Shown here: positions 52,583-61,327 of the stretch, in pieces
How positions within the stretch are numbered: the stretch's first letter is position 1
How the letters are laid out: every line of letters starts with the position of its first letter
Origin: JBGSYN01 sp041750975
GTDB taxonomy: Bacteria; Pseudomonadota; Alphaproteobacteria; Geminicoccales; Geminicoccaceae
Direction: 5' to 3'
Assembly: GCA_041750975.1 (NCBI GenBank)
Contig: JBGSYN010000103.1
Coordinates: 1 to 64,000, forward strand
Length of the DNA stretch: 64,000 nucleotides
Program-made: the position numbers and the translations under genes
The notes under the pieces: generated by a model
Databases searched by the model: none
What the model was told of the DNA's origin: nothing
Seen by the model: only the letters and a program-made list of their open reading frames with translations

Positions 52583-52691
52583 TGCCCGACACGTTTGTTT
52601 GCGGAGGCCTCCGCCAGAATTTTCGCTGGACAATCCATGGCAGTGCCCTTCTCAAGGACACCAGCATCGAGCAAGCGAGGCAAGCAGGAAC

Positions 52692-53693
52692 TTGGGCGCT
52701 TTAAGAACTTTCCTATTGATCGGCTGCACCGCCTTGGCGGTGGTCTGCCGGCCGGATAGCGTCCAGGCGCAACCCGGGGAAGACAACGATCTCGTGATCG
52801 CGACAGGCAGTATCACCGGCGTCTATCATGCCCTGGCGAGTGCCATATGCCGCCTGCTCGTGCTCGAGGAAGAGGCGTCGGCGCCGCCTTGCGAGCCGGT
52901 GCCGACCCAAGGCTCGGTCGCCAACATCGCTCATTTGCGCTGGGGCAATGCCGATTTCGCGATCGTCCAAGCCGACCTCCAGGAAGAGGCCTATGTTGGC
53001 AACGAGCCCTTCCAGGGCCAACCCTTTACCGACCTCCGGCATGTGGCGACGCTTCATCCCGAGATGCTGACAATCCTGCAGCGGCCCGGGACCGATGTGG
53101 TCGGGGCTTTGGAGGGCCGGAGCGCCAGACCGCCCCGGGTGTTTCTTGGCGTCGGCGGCTCCGGCACGCGCGCCTTGGCTCGACTTGCCGCGGATTATGG
53201 CTTCGAATCGGGCAGCTTCGACCTCGTGACCAATGTCAGTTCCGCGCTCAGCGTTGACGCTCTCTGCGCCGGCCGCCTCGACGCGATTTTCTACCTCATC
53301 GGCCATCCCAACGATTTGACCAATCAGGCGACGCGACAATGCGGCGCCGAACTGGTTGCCGCGGACGGAGCGATCTCGGCGGAGGTTGTCGCCGAGGAGC
53401 GCCATTTCCAGAATGCCACCATTCCCGGCGGTCTCTATCCGGCGGCACCCGAAGACCTGGCGACGATCGGCGTTCGGGCGACCCTGGTCGCCAAAGACGA
53501 CACGCCGGACGACCTCGTAAGTGCTGTTCTCAAGGCCTTGCACGATCACAACGATCAACTCCGGCGGCTGCATCTGGCGTTCGTCGAGATGGACCCGGAC
53601 GACCTCGCCATGGCCTGCAATACCGCCCCTCTGCATCCTGCGGCGCAGCGCTTTTTCGATGAGCATGGCCTGGAGATGGCGCCATGCGCTTGA
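52692..53693 (+). CDS. TAXI-family solute-binding protein
   Basis: I start it at TTG 52692, since the sequence then opens with a signal peptide (LRTFLLIGCTALAVV, cleavage near VQAQP). The frame from TTG 52599 adds 31 unlike residues. The body matches TAXI-type TRAP binding proteins: DLVIATGSITGVYHALASAI, then NADFAIVQADLQEEAYVG, a VGGSGTRALARLAA phosphate-type loop, and DLVSAVLKALHDHND. No TAXI permease gene is present. It overlaps the alpha/beta hydrolase gene by 10 bases. Such orphans can serve as ligand sensors, which is inference. Confidence 0.83.
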   Translation: MGALRTFLLIGCTALAVVCRPDSVQAQPGEDNDLVIATGSITGVYHALASAICRLLVLEEEASAPPCEPVPTQGSVANIAHLRWGNADFAIVQADLQEEAYVGNEPFQGQPFTDLRHVATLHPEMLTILQRPGTDVVGALEGRSARPPRVFLGVGGSGTRALARLAADYGFESGSFDLVTNVSSALSVDALCAGRLDAIFYLIGHPNDLTNQATRQCGAELVAADGAISAEVVAEERHFQNATIPGGLYPAAPEDLATIGVRATLVAKDDTPDDLVSAVLKALHDHNDQLRRLHLAFVEMDPDDLAMACNTAPLHPAAQRFFDEHGLEMAPCA

Positions 53694-54982
53694 TGCGAGG
53701 GTTCGTGTTGATCTGCCTGGCCCTGGGCCTCGCCCGCCCGGCGGCGGCCGAGTTTCTGGGCGCCTATGATTTCCCGTTCGTCAATCCGTTGGTCGCCACC
53801 GTCGTCGGCACGCCCGAAGCCTACCAGCTCGACGACCTGCCCACCTTCGAGGTCGGACGAAACTCCGAGCGGCTGGTCCTGCCGACACCGAAGGGCGATC
53901 CGATACCGGATGTGTTCTGGTACGATCAACGCGGTCTGAATTATGGCTATGCGTTCCAGCCCGGTCCGGCGCCGCTGGTCATACTCATTGCCGGAACCGG
54001 CGGCGGCTTCAATTCCGGCAAAACCGTCGAAGTCGGCCGCGTGCTTTTCGCCGGCGGCTATCATGTGTTGTCGATTCCATCGCCGACCTTCGCCAATTTC
54101 ATTACCACGTCCTCGACCACGCATGTGCCGGGCCGCATGATGGATGACGCTCACGATCTCTACGAGGTCATGAAGCGCGCCTACTTGGAGATCGAGGATC
54201 GTATCGAGATCGAAAGCGTGCACCTCACCGGCTACAGTCTGGGCGGAATGAACACGGCGTTTCTCGCCAAGATCGATGCCGAGGAGAAATTCTTCAATTT
54301 CGGCCGCATTCTGGTCCTCAATCCACCGGTGAGCCTGATCAACTCCGTCATGATTCTCGACGGCATGTTGGACCGGCACGTCGAGGACAATCTTGAAGCC
54401 TATAACGCATTGCTGGACGATCTGTTCACGCAATTCGCACAAGTCTATTCGAGGGAAGAGTTCCTCGATTTAAGTGGAAACTTCGTCTTCCAGTTCTTCA
54501 AGGCCGCACAACCTTCCAATCGCGACCTCGAGATCGGTATCGGTCTCGCCTTTCGATTATCTTCGACCAACATGGCATTCGTTACCGATGTCATGACGCA
54601 TTTCGGATATTTGGTGGAGCCGGCCACGATCCTCACGCCGACAACGTCGCTCACGCCTTACTTCCGCGCCGGCATGCTCAAGAACTTCAATACCTATTTC
54701 GAAGACCTTTATCTGCCGTTCTTTCAGCGGACGCAGCCCGGCTTCAGCCGCCAGGCGGCGATCCATGACGCCAGTCTCTATGCGATCGAGGATTTCCTGA
54801 AAAATGCGGACAATGTCGGGCTCATCACCAACGAAGACGACATCATTCTGGCACCGGGCGAGATCGATTATCTGAACGATCTGTTCGGCGACCGGGCCGC
54901 GATCTATCCGACCGGAGGCCATTGCGGCAATTATCTGCAGCGGGACGTAGCGAAGCGCATCATCGAATTCTTTCGGCAATGA
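53684..54982 (+). CDS. Exported serine alpha/beta hydrolase
   Basis: The 432-residue protein has a signal peptide (FVLICLALGLARPAAA) and an alpha/beta-hydrolase core. The oxyanion region is LVILIAGTGGGFNSGK (about residues 98-113), and the nucleophile elbow HLTGYSLGGMNTAFL places Ser185. A C-terminal GGHCGNYL likely holds the catalytic His. It may act on lipid or ester substrates in the periplasm. It overlaps the TAXI gene by 10 bases and mlaA by 4 bases, so the three are probably one transcript. I do not recognise a named family. Confidence 0.83.
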   Translation: MRLMRGFVLICLALGLARPAAAEFLGAYDFPFVNPLVATVVGTPEAYQLDDLPTFEVGRNSERLVLPTPKGDPIPDVFWYDQRGLNYGYAFQPGPAPLVILIAGTGGGFNSGKTVEVGRVLFAGGYHVLSIPSPTFANFITTSSTTHVPGRMMDDAHDLYEVMKRAYLEIEDRIEIESVHLTGYSLGGMNTAFLAKIDAEEKFFNFGRILVLNPPVSLINSVMILDGMLDRHVEDNLEAYNALLDDLFTQFAQVYSREEFLDLSGNFVFQFFKAAQPSNRDLEIGIGLAFRLSSTNMAFVTDVMTHFGYLVEPATILTPTTSLTPYFRAGMLKNFNTYFEDLYLPFFQRTQPGFSRQAAIHDASLYAIEDFLKNADNVGLITNEDDIILAPGEIDYLNDLFGDRAAIYPTGGHCGNYLQRDVAKRIIEFFRQ

Positions 54983-55755
54983 TGCGGCGGTTCGGCTCGA
55001 GGTTTGGATGGCGACTGGCGGTTTGTCTCGGGCTGCTCGGCGCCTTGGGCGCGTGCGCCGAAACGAATCCATTCGATGCGACACCGCAGAGCGTGCTCCT
55101 CCGGGAGGAAGCAAGCGATACGATCGAGCCGCTGCCGGCGACAGCCTCGATCGCCGACCCGTTCGAGCCCTTCAATCGCAGTGTCTACTATTTCAACGCC
55201 GATTTCGATCGTACGATCTTCCTTCCCGTGGTGACTGGCTACCGTACCGTGACGCCTGCATTCGTGCGCACGGGTATCGTCAATTTCTTCGGCAATCTGG
55301 GCGAGCTCCGCAATGGGCTTAACGGCCTGCTGCAGGCCCGCCCGCAGGTCGCCGGGCGCGCCGTGATCCGCTTTGCCGTCAACTCGACCGTGGGCTTGCT
55401 CGGTACCATCGATGTCGCGACCGATCTCGGTGTCGCCCAGGACAACCAGGATTTCGGCCAGACTCTCGGCAGATGGGGATCGGGGCCGGGGGCTTATCTG
55501 GTGCTGCCTTTCCTTGGTCCGTCGAGCATTCGCGATGCTTCCGGCACAGGTGTCGATCTCGCCACGGGCTTCTTTGTGCCGCCCCTCTCGACGGTCAACG
55601 GCGTGGTCTATCGGAATCCGGTGATTTACGCCCCCCAAGTCCTGAGCGAACGGGACCGTGTGAATTTCCGTTACTACGATTCTGGTTCGCCTTTCGAGTA
55701 CGATATCGTCCGGTTTTTGTTCCTGAAGCAGCGCGAGCTTGCGATCGCGCGCTGA
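54979..55755 (+). CDS. mlaA: MlaA (VacJ) outer-membrane lipoprotein
   Basis: The 258-residue lipoprotein starts at ATG 54979, overlapping the hydrolase stop. A lipobox (LLGALGAC) precedes the MlaA body: IADPFEPFNRSVYYFNADFD, then FGNLGELRNGLNGLLQARP, then GPGAYLVLPFLGPSSIRD. MlaA removes mislocalised phospholipids from the outer leaflet of the outer membrane and passes them to MlaC. No mlaBCDEF genes are nearby. The pqi operon at 2 kb is a separate lipid route. The neighbouring exported hydrolase could act on the same lipids. Confidence 0.93.
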   Translation: MMRRFGSRFGWRLAVCLGLLGALGACAETNPFDATPQSVLLREEASDTIEPLPATASIADPFEPFNRSVYYFNADFDRTIFLPVVTGYRTVTPAFVRTGIVNFFGNLGELRNGLNGLLQARPQVAGRAVIRFAVNSTVGLLGTIDVATDLGVAQDNQDFGQTLGRWGSGPGAYLVLPFLGPSSIRDASGTGVDLATGFFVPPLSTVNGVVYRNPVIYAPQVLSERDRVNFRYYDSGSPFEYDIVRFLFLKQRELAIAR

Positions 55756-55902
55756 TCGACGACGAAAACGTGGGTTTCGTTGCGTTGGAACCCTGGAACA
55801 TGCCGCTTGGTTGACTACGTATGTTGCGTTGCAGCATTGATACCGCAGCGCAACATCATGGCACATACTCGAACCACGGCATTGCGCCGAAGGAGACACC
55901 AA

Positions 55903-56412
55903 ATGGCAACCGACAAGCACGATCTCGACCAGACCCTCGACCGGTTCAATCAGATGACCCGCGAGCAATTGCGCAAGAACTTTGCGCTGAGCAAGGAAGC
56001 GCTCGACGCCATCGCCAAGCGCCGCGACGAGGCGGGCGATTTTGCCTCGTTCGATCAGCTCAAGGACATTCCAGGCCTTGACGATGCGACGTTCGGCAAG
56101 ATCCATGCCTTCGGCGAGGAGCTGCACGCCAAGACCGATCAGGCCCTCGAAGTCGCCGGCGATCAGGTTCGGCACCAGGCGCATCGCTCGCAGGAGCTGT
56201 ACGGTCTTTGGCTCAAATGCCTTAACGACCAGGTCCAGGCCAACCTCAATGTTATGAGCAAGCTGATCACCTCGTCCAAGCCGACCGACATGCTCGAGCG
56301 CCAGGGCGAGTTCCTCCGGGACACCCAGGAGCGCTGGATCGGCTACGCCAACGAGGTCACCTCCATGTCCCGTGAGGCCACCTCTGCCGAAGCCCATAGC
56401 GCGCGTCATTAA
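55903..56412 (+). CDS. Phasin-family protein with N-terminal HhH-like segment
   Basis: The 169-residue protein starts at ATG 55903, with AAGGAGA 8 bases ahead. Residues 70-165 form the phasin helix bundle (QELYGLWLKCLNDQVQANL, then DMLERQGEFLRDTQERWIGY), which coats polyhydroxyalkanoate granules. Before it lies DEAGDFASFDQLKDIPGLDD, which looks like a ComEA-type helix-hairpin-helix motif. This would be an unusual fusion if real. The protein is helical, cytoplasmic and lacks a signal peptide. It is transcribed alone or after mlaA (148-base gap). Confidence 0.8.
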   Translation: MATDKHDLDQTLDRFNQMTREQLRKNFALSKEALDAIAKRRDEAGDFASFDQLKDIPGLDDATFGKIHAFGEELHAKTDQALEVAGDQVRHQAHRSQELYGLWLKCLNDQVQANLNVMSKLITSSKPTDMLERQGEFLRDTQERWIGYANEVTSMSREATSAEAHSARH

Positions 56413-56453
56413 GGACCCGGCATGACCGAACCCGATACTCGGGCCATGGCGCC

Positions 56454-56822
56454 TTGAGAGTGCTTTGCCATCGGCAGGGTATCGGGTCGGCGAACGCAAG
56501 CGCCAACGCTAAAAGCGCGGACTGCAGATGCTGCGAGTTCCACTTGGCCCTAGGGTCGGTCAACAATTCGCTCTATCGTTTCCTCGCCGAGGAATTCGGT
56601 CTCCGGGTCGATCATTGCGATACAACTATTGCGGCAACCTCGGTGAGGCCCCTGGTCGCGAGGCGATTGGCGATCAGCCCCGGTCAACCGGTCCTGGAGC
56701 TCACCCAGACCCACCACGCAAAAGGCGAGCCCTTGATCTTCTCACATAATTTCCACAATTCGGCACTGGTGCGCTTCGAGGCTTCGCGGACGGTCCTTTC
56801 CGCCGAGGAAGCCGCCGAATGA
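56454..56822 (+). pseudogene. GntR/UTRA regulator remnant
   Basis: From about base 56557 the frame reads NNSLYRFLAEEFGLRVDHCD, then PLVARRLAISPGQPVLELTQ and HNSALVRFEASRTVL. This is the C-terminal part of a UTRA effector-binding domain of HutC-type GntR regulators. The helix-turn-helix half and the first part of UTRA are absent; the preceding 100 bases are not coding-like. A 9-base inverted repeat (ACCCGATAC at 56430, GTATCGGGT at 56479) marks the probable junction. It overlaps the next gene by 4 bases, so the ancestral regulator probably controlled it. Confidence 0.65.
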
Positions 56823-57745
56823 ACCCCAGCCCCTCATGCCTGCAAGCGACGGTCCCATCCCGCGATCTCAAGGGCTATGGCGGCGAACCGCCGGCGGTGC
56901 GCTGGCCGGACAGGGCCCGTGTCGCGGTTTCCTTGGTCGTCAATTTTGAGGAAGGTGCGGAGTTCGCCATTGCCGATGGCGATGGGCGGAATGAAGGCAC
57001 CTACGAGGTCCAGGATCCAATTCCGGAATATCCCGATCTTTGTGCGCAGTCGCACTTCGACTATGGCACCCGCGTCGCCTGGTGGCGGGTCATGAAGGTG
57101 CTCGACGACTATGGCGTGAACGCAACCGTGAGCGCCTGCGGCAAGGCGGTCGAACGTTCGCCCTGGGCGGCCCTGGATGCCGTGCGCCGCGGTCACGAAG
57201 TGGCGTGCCATGGCTGGCGCTGGGAGCCCCATTTCGCGATGGAGGAGGCGCGGGAACGCGAGGCGATCGAACGGACGCTCTCGACGATCGAACGGACGAC
57301 GGGCATTCGGCCCTTGGGCTGGCACACGCGCTCGTCGCCGTCAGCGAACACGCGTCGCCTTCTGCAGCAGGCGGGATTCCTCTACGACAGCGATTTCTAC
57401 GGCGACGACCTGCCGGTCCTGCTGCCCCATGAGGGGAAGGCCTACGTCCTCCTGCCCTACGCATTCGACACCAACGACATGCATTTCCATCAGGGCAGCC
57501 AGCGCTTCGCCCTGGCGCGCGACTTCTCAGACTATGTCTGCGACGCCTTCGACTGTCTCTGGCGCGAAGGCGTCGTAGCCCCTCGCATGATGTCCGTCGG
57601 CCTGCATCTGCGCATGATCGGCCGCCCCGGCCGGATCCGCGCCCTTGAAACCATCCTCGACTACATGAAGGCCAAGGGCGATGTCTGGTTCGCCCGCCGC
57701 GACCAAATCGCCCGCCACTGGATCAAGGCAGTCTCGCAACTCTAG
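56819..57745 (+). CDS. Polysaccharide deacetylase-family hydrolase (PuuE allantoinase-like)
   Basis: The 308-residue protein matches the cofactor-independent branch of the polysaccharide deacetylase fold that includes PuuE allantoinase. Signature features are VVNFEEGAEFAIADGDGRNE, HEVACHGWRWEPHF and LGWHTRSSPSANTRRLL, then PYAFDTNDMHFH. The NodB metal motif is reduced, as in PuuE. It probably opens a ureide or amide ring in purine or related catabolism. The GntR remnant upstream is the usual regulator partner of such genes. No other purine catabolism gene is adjacent. Confidence 0.85.
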   Translation: MNPSPSCLQATVPSRDLKGYGGEPPAVRWPDRARVAVSLVVNFEEGAEFAIADGDGRNEGTYEVQDPIPEYPDLCAQSHFDYGTRVAWWRVMKVLDDYGVNATVSACGKAVERSPWAALDAVRRGHEVACHGWRWEPHFAMEEAREREAIERTLSTIERTTGIRPLGWHTRSSPSANTRRLLQQAGFLYDSDFYGDDLPVLLPHEGKAYVLLPYAFDTNDMHFHQGSQRFALARDFSDYVCDAFDCLWREGVVAPRMMSVGLHLRMIGRPGRIRALETILDYMKAKGDVWFARRDQIARHWIKAVSQL

Positions 57746-58046
57746 GCTTGGACACGCAACGCCCGCGGGCAAGCAATAAGGGGACGGTCCGCCTCCTTCT
57801 TGGCTGTTAGGCGGATGGGGTGAGCCTGTTATTGTTGCCTTACTTCGGGACTACAGATCGGGATTACACGAACGAATTAATTTGTGCTCGTGAGAATGAC
57901 ACGGACATACCAAACTGTAATGATAACAATAGCGCAGCCGTCTCGGCCGCACCCAGACCAACATTCCGCGGAGTTTCTGAGAGGCCGGCGCCCAGTGTTT
58001 CGGAAAATCTTCCTACCTTAGAACTGCACGAACGAATATGTGGGGG
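57746..58046. other. AT-richer intergenic gap
   Basis: About 300 bases between convergent genes, lower in GC than the surroundings, especially 57830-57930. No convincing ORF was seen. A GGGGACGGTCC motif at 57780 resembles the core of the palindrome near rplM (28772). It may be a decayed insertion or lost gene. The convergent genes need terminators here, but no clear hairpin with a T-run is present. Confidence 0.4.
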
Positions 58047-58739
58047 TTAGATGGCGATGGGGACCAGAACTTGGGGTTCGATGATGGTGTGGTCCGGCAG
58101 TTCTTGCTTGAGCACTTCCACGTCCTGGGCGAGCAGGGGGAAGGTGCGGTAGTGGCAGGGGATGATGGTTTTGAAGTCGAAGAATTTTTTGGCGGCGTAG
58201 GCGGCGCGGTGCTGGTCCATGGTGTAGTGGCCGCCGACGCAGAGGATGCCGATATCGGGGGCGTGCAGGTCCTGGAACAGCGCCATGTCGGCCATGACGT
58301 CGGTGTCGCCCGTGAAGTAGATGGTGTGGCCTTCGCCCGCGATCATGAAGCCGGCTTCGCCGCCGGTATAGACGGGCGTGCCGTGCTTCGGGATGGAAGA
58401 GGAATGCACGGCGTTGACCATGGTGACCGAGACATCGCCGACGGTGATCGTGCCGCCTTTGCTGAAGCCGATGGTCTCGACCTTTTCGCTCTCTTCCCAC
58501 CATTCCATGAGCTCGAACATGCCGGCAATGGGGATGCCCAGTTCCCTGGCGATGCCGAGCGCATCGCCGGAATGGTCGCCATGGCCGTGGCTGAGGAGAA
58601 TGTGGGTCGCACCGCCGATGGCCTCGGTGCGGTCGTGCCCCTCGAACATGGGATTGCCGGTGAGCCAGGGGTCGACCAGCAGGATCTGGTTGCCGATTTC
58701 AATGCGGAAGCCGGAATGGCCGAGCCAGGTGATGTTCAT
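58047..58739 (-). CDS. UPF0173 metal-dependent hydrolase
   Basis: The 230-residue protein starts at ATG 58739 (MNITWLGHSGFRIEIGNQ); the longer frame to 58964 lacks support. The metallo-beta-lactamase motif LSHGHGDHSGD, the GDTDVMADMALF and the final PCHYRTFP agree with UPF0173. Members are cytoplasmic phosphodiesterase-like or lactonase-like hydrolases with unknown substrate. It is probably monocistronic and lies next to a TVP38-type membrane protein. Confidence 0.9.
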   Translation of the reverse strand: MNITWLGHSGFRIEIGNQILLVDPWLTGNPMFEGHDRTEAIGGATHILLSHGHGDHSGDALGIARELGIPIAGMFELMEWWEESEKVETIGFSKGGTITVGDVSVTMVNAVHSSSIPKHGTPVYTGGEAGFMIAGEGHTIYFTGDTDVMADMALFQDLHAPDIGILCVGGHYTMDQHRAAYAAKKFFDFKTIIPCHYRTFPLLAQDVEVLKQELPDHTIIEPQVLVPIAI

Positions 58740-58872
58740 GTCAGTACCTGCACATTGCTGCCGAACGATGGTTGCCTGTCGGATAGCCCAAATGCGCGTA
58801 TCCGGACAACCTACAGGTGAGCGGCCGGATCTCAGCCGCCATTCGCCAACTAAACTGGTGCCTTGCCGGTTC

Positions 58873-59607
58873 CTAGGGTTTGGTGGTGGATCGATGCCGG
58901 AGATGGCCGATGCCGCGCGCGAACACCAGGACGACGGCGATCGAGACCAGCAGGACCGGCACAAGCGGCCCCGTGTCGAGCAGATGGAGATTGGCGCCCG
59001 CCGCCACCGAGATGACGGTGACCGGCAGAATACCGACCGCCGTCGTCCATAGGAATATGAACCATGACACCTTGGTGAGCCCGGCCGCGTAGTTGATCAG
59101 GTTGAAGGAAATGACAGGGATCAGACGCAGCGCCAGCAGCCCGAGGCCGCCCTGGTAATGGGCGTAGCGGTCGACCCTGAGGAGATGCCGCGGCGGGACA
59201 TAACGCTCGACCAGACCGCGCCCGTAGCGCCGCGCGATCCAGAAAGCGATCGCAGCGCCGAGCATGGCCCCGGTCCAGACAGTGAGCACGCCCTGGATCG
59301 GGCCCAGCACGGCCCCGGCGCAGACGGCGATCATCTCGGCGGGCACGGGCACGAAATTATGGGCGATCATCAAGAGGATGACGATGACGCCGGCCCAGGG
59401 CCCGACGCTTTCGATCCAGTCGAGCAACTCTTCCGGATGGACGAGGATGGCATAGGCCGCGGCCGGCGTCAGCAGCAGCATCGCGATAATCAGGCCACGC
59501 TCGAGGCGATGCAGATGATAGGGCGGCGCCGCAGTAGCGGAGCGGCCCGCGGCGCGTGGTACGCCTCGCAAATCGTTCGTCGTGTCGGGACCCTGCAGAT
59601 CAGTCAT
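58873..59607 (-). CDS. TVP38/TMEM64-family membrane protein
   Basis: The 244-residue protein starts at ATG 59607 (MTDLQGPDTTN); the longer frame to 59901 is GC-rich noise. Five to six hydrophobic segments and the SNARE-associated (DedA-like) core are seen: AGAVLGPIQGVLTVWTGAML, RRYGRGLVERYVP, then LLALRLIPVISFNLINYAAG with the conserved Arg and Pro. Members of this group move or flip lipids; the role here is unknown. A basic loop precedes the first helix. Confidence 0.88.
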   Translation of the reverse strand: MTDLQGPDTTNDLRGVPRAAGRSATAAPPYHLHRLERGLIIAMLLLTPAAAYAILVHPEELLDWIESVGPWAGVIVILLMIAHNFVPVPAEMIAVCAGAVLGPIQGVLTVWTGAMLGAAIAFWIARRYGRGLVERYVPPRHLLRVDRYAHYQGGLGLLALRLIPVISFNLINYAAGLTKVSWFIFLWTTAVGILPVTVISVAAGANLHLLDTGPLVPVLLVSIAVVLVFARGIGHLRHRSTTKP

Positions 59608-59730
59608 GGCTATGATGAATAGTCCCCCGCAGCCCTCGCCGCAAACGCTTCCGAGGCGGCCCGGACGGAAGCAGGCGGGGCGAACTCCACAACCCCATGC
59701 GCCGACGAGGCGTGGCGGCGTCAACACGTC

Positions 59731-59806
59731 ACCGTGACGGCGACCTCGTCGTCCTTGTGGCGTCCGGGTCCTCACGCTACCGTGACGCTCTGAGGCTACC
59801 GTCACC
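59731..59806. repeat. Three ACCGTGAC-type repeats upstream of DUF5666-like gene
   Basis: ACCGTGACG occurs at 59731-59739 and 59779-59787, and ACCGTCACC at 59798-59806. The first is part of the palindrome GTCACCGTGAC. The repeats lie 20-95 bases ahead of the next gene and could be binding sites for a regulator. No protein is known to me. Confidence 0.4.
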
Positions 59807-59825
59807 CGGTCGATAAGGAAAATCC

Positions 59826-60461
59826 GTGAGACATTCCGCTCCATCCGCCCGCCGCACCCTGGCTGGGCTCGCCATGGTGTTGGCACTCGGCCTTGCTCCA
59901 ATTGCCGCCAAGGCCCAGACGGCCACCGAGCCGCACCGGGTCCGGGGCACGATTCAGAGCCTCGAGGGCGACACGCTAACGGTGGACACCCGCGAAGGAG
60001 AGACGGCGACGATCGCCCTCAGCGAGGACTGGCACACCGTCGGTGTGACCACCGCCTCGATTGAGGACATCGAACCCGGCGACTATGTCGGCATCGCCTC
60101 TCTACCGATGCAGGACGGCCGCGATGGTGCCCTTGAAGTGCTGATCTTTCCCGAGGCCATGGCCGGCGCCGGCGAGGGCAGCCGTCCCTGGGATCTCGAG
60201 CCCGACAGCACGATGACCAACGCCACGGTGGCGAACAAGGTCGAGGCCGCCGACGGCAACGACCTGACGCTCACCTATGACGGCAACGAGAAGACCATCA
60301 CCGTACCCGAGGACGTGCCGATCGTGACCTTTGCGGAGGCGACCGAAGCCAACCTTACCGAGGGTGCCGTGGTTTTCGTCCCGGGCCAGATCGATAAGGC
60401 AGGCACGATCACCGCAACCACCGTCGTCGTCGGCACCGGCGGCGTCGCCCCGCCGATGTAG
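59826..60461 (+). CDS. Exported DUF5666-like protein
   Basis: The 211-residue protein starts at GTG 59826 and has a signal peptide (LAMVLALGLAPIAAKAQ). Two OB-like beta domains follow, each with RGTIQSLEGDTLTVDTREGE or VEAADGNDLTLTYDGNEKTI and a GDYVGIASL or GAVVFVPGQ turn, as in DUF5666. The function is unknown. Repeats upstream may be control sites. It is convergent with the nitroreductase gene (18-base gap). Confidence 0.8.
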   Translation: MRHSAPSARRTLAGLAMVLALGLAPIAAKAQTATEPHRVRGTIQSLEGDTLTVDTREGETATIALSEDWHTVGVTTASIEDIEPGDYVGIASLPMQDGRDGALEVLIFPEAMAGAGEGSRPWDLEPDSTMTNATVANKVEAADGNDLTLTYDGNEKTITVPEDVPIVTFAEATEANLTEGAVVFVPGQIDKAGTITATTVVVGTGGVAPPM

Positions 60462-60479
60462 TCGGCAGCAGCGCCGGCC

Positions 60480-61316
60480 TCAGTCCAGGGCGAAGCCCCG
60501 GCGTCTCAGGAACGCCCGGAGATCGGGACGTTCCGGCCTTGAGAGCTGTCGGGACAGGTTCTCGGTCCAGGTGCAATGCTCGCTGAGGCCGAAAAGTTGC
60601 GGATGGCGCTGTTTGGCATCCGGGATCGGCTGTACCGAATGGCGGCGCTCGCCATAGTCGTTGAGCGCCGCATCGAGCCCTTCGGAGTCGTAGCATTCCC
60701 GATGAATGACGACCCGGGGCGGCAGCCGCATCGAAATCCCGGGGGTCTCGTCCGGCCAACCGAGTCCGAGGGCCGCCAAGGGATAAACACCTTCGGGCAG
60801 GCCCAAAATAGCCGAGGCCGCATCGATCTCGTTGCGGACCACGCTCAAGGGACAGCAGCCGAGGCCGACGGTTTCGGCGGCGCGCATAAAGGTCGCAAGG
60901 GCGATCGCGGCGTCGGTTACGGTGTTGGTGTAGCTGTCCAGATTGTCGTTGAGGTGCTCTCGTCCCTGCAGGCGGCAGACATGCCGGGCGCGCTTGAGGT
61001 CGCCGCAGAAGACGAGCATGGCGGCGGCACCCTTGATCCAGTCATTGCTCGGGACCAGGCCGCCGAGTTGGTCGATCCGCTGCCGCTCACGGATGACGAT
61101 GATCGAGTATTGCTGTAGATCGGACTTGGCTGGCGCCGATTGGGCGCAGGCGAGCAGCAGGTCGAGCAGCGCGTCGCTCACCGGCTCGTCGCGATATTTG
61201 CGGATGGATCGCCTCTCCAGCAGCGGTTGCAATGCACGATACTCGGCTTCCGGCCAGTCCGGATCGCGGTCCAGCCCAAACCTTCGACGATAAGTCTCCG
61301 CCATTTCGCGCGTCAT
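60480..61316 (-). CDS. Nitroreductase-family oxidoreductase
   Basis: The 278-residue FMN enzyme matches the nitroreductase family. The N-terminal RRSIRKYRDEPVSDALLDLL holds the FMN-phosphate arginine, QSAPAKSDLQQYSIIVIR follows, and the C-terminal half has AAETVGLGCCPLSVVRNEID and PLAALGLGWPDETP. It resembles NADPH-dependent flavin reductase-type members with a longer C-terminal tail. It would reduce quinones, nitro compounds or flavin. The alpha/beta hydrolase and quinone oxidoreductase genes lie just upstream on the same strand and may share a transcript. Confidence 0.9.
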   Translation of the reverse strand: MTREMAETYRRRFGLDRDPDWPEAEYRALQPLLERRSIRKYRDEPVSDALLDLLLACAQSAPAKSDLQQYSIIVIRERQRIDQLGGLVPSNDWIKGAAAMLVFCGDLKRARHVCRLQGREHLNDNLDSYTNTVTDAAIALATFMRAAETVGLGCCPLSVVRNEIDAASAILGLPEGVYPLAALGLGWPDETPGISMRLPPRVVIHRECYDSEGLDAALNDYGERRHSVQPIPDAKQRHPQLFGLSEHCTWTENLSRQLSRPERPDLRAFLRRRGFALD

Positions 61317-61327
61317 GGCTTCTTTCC

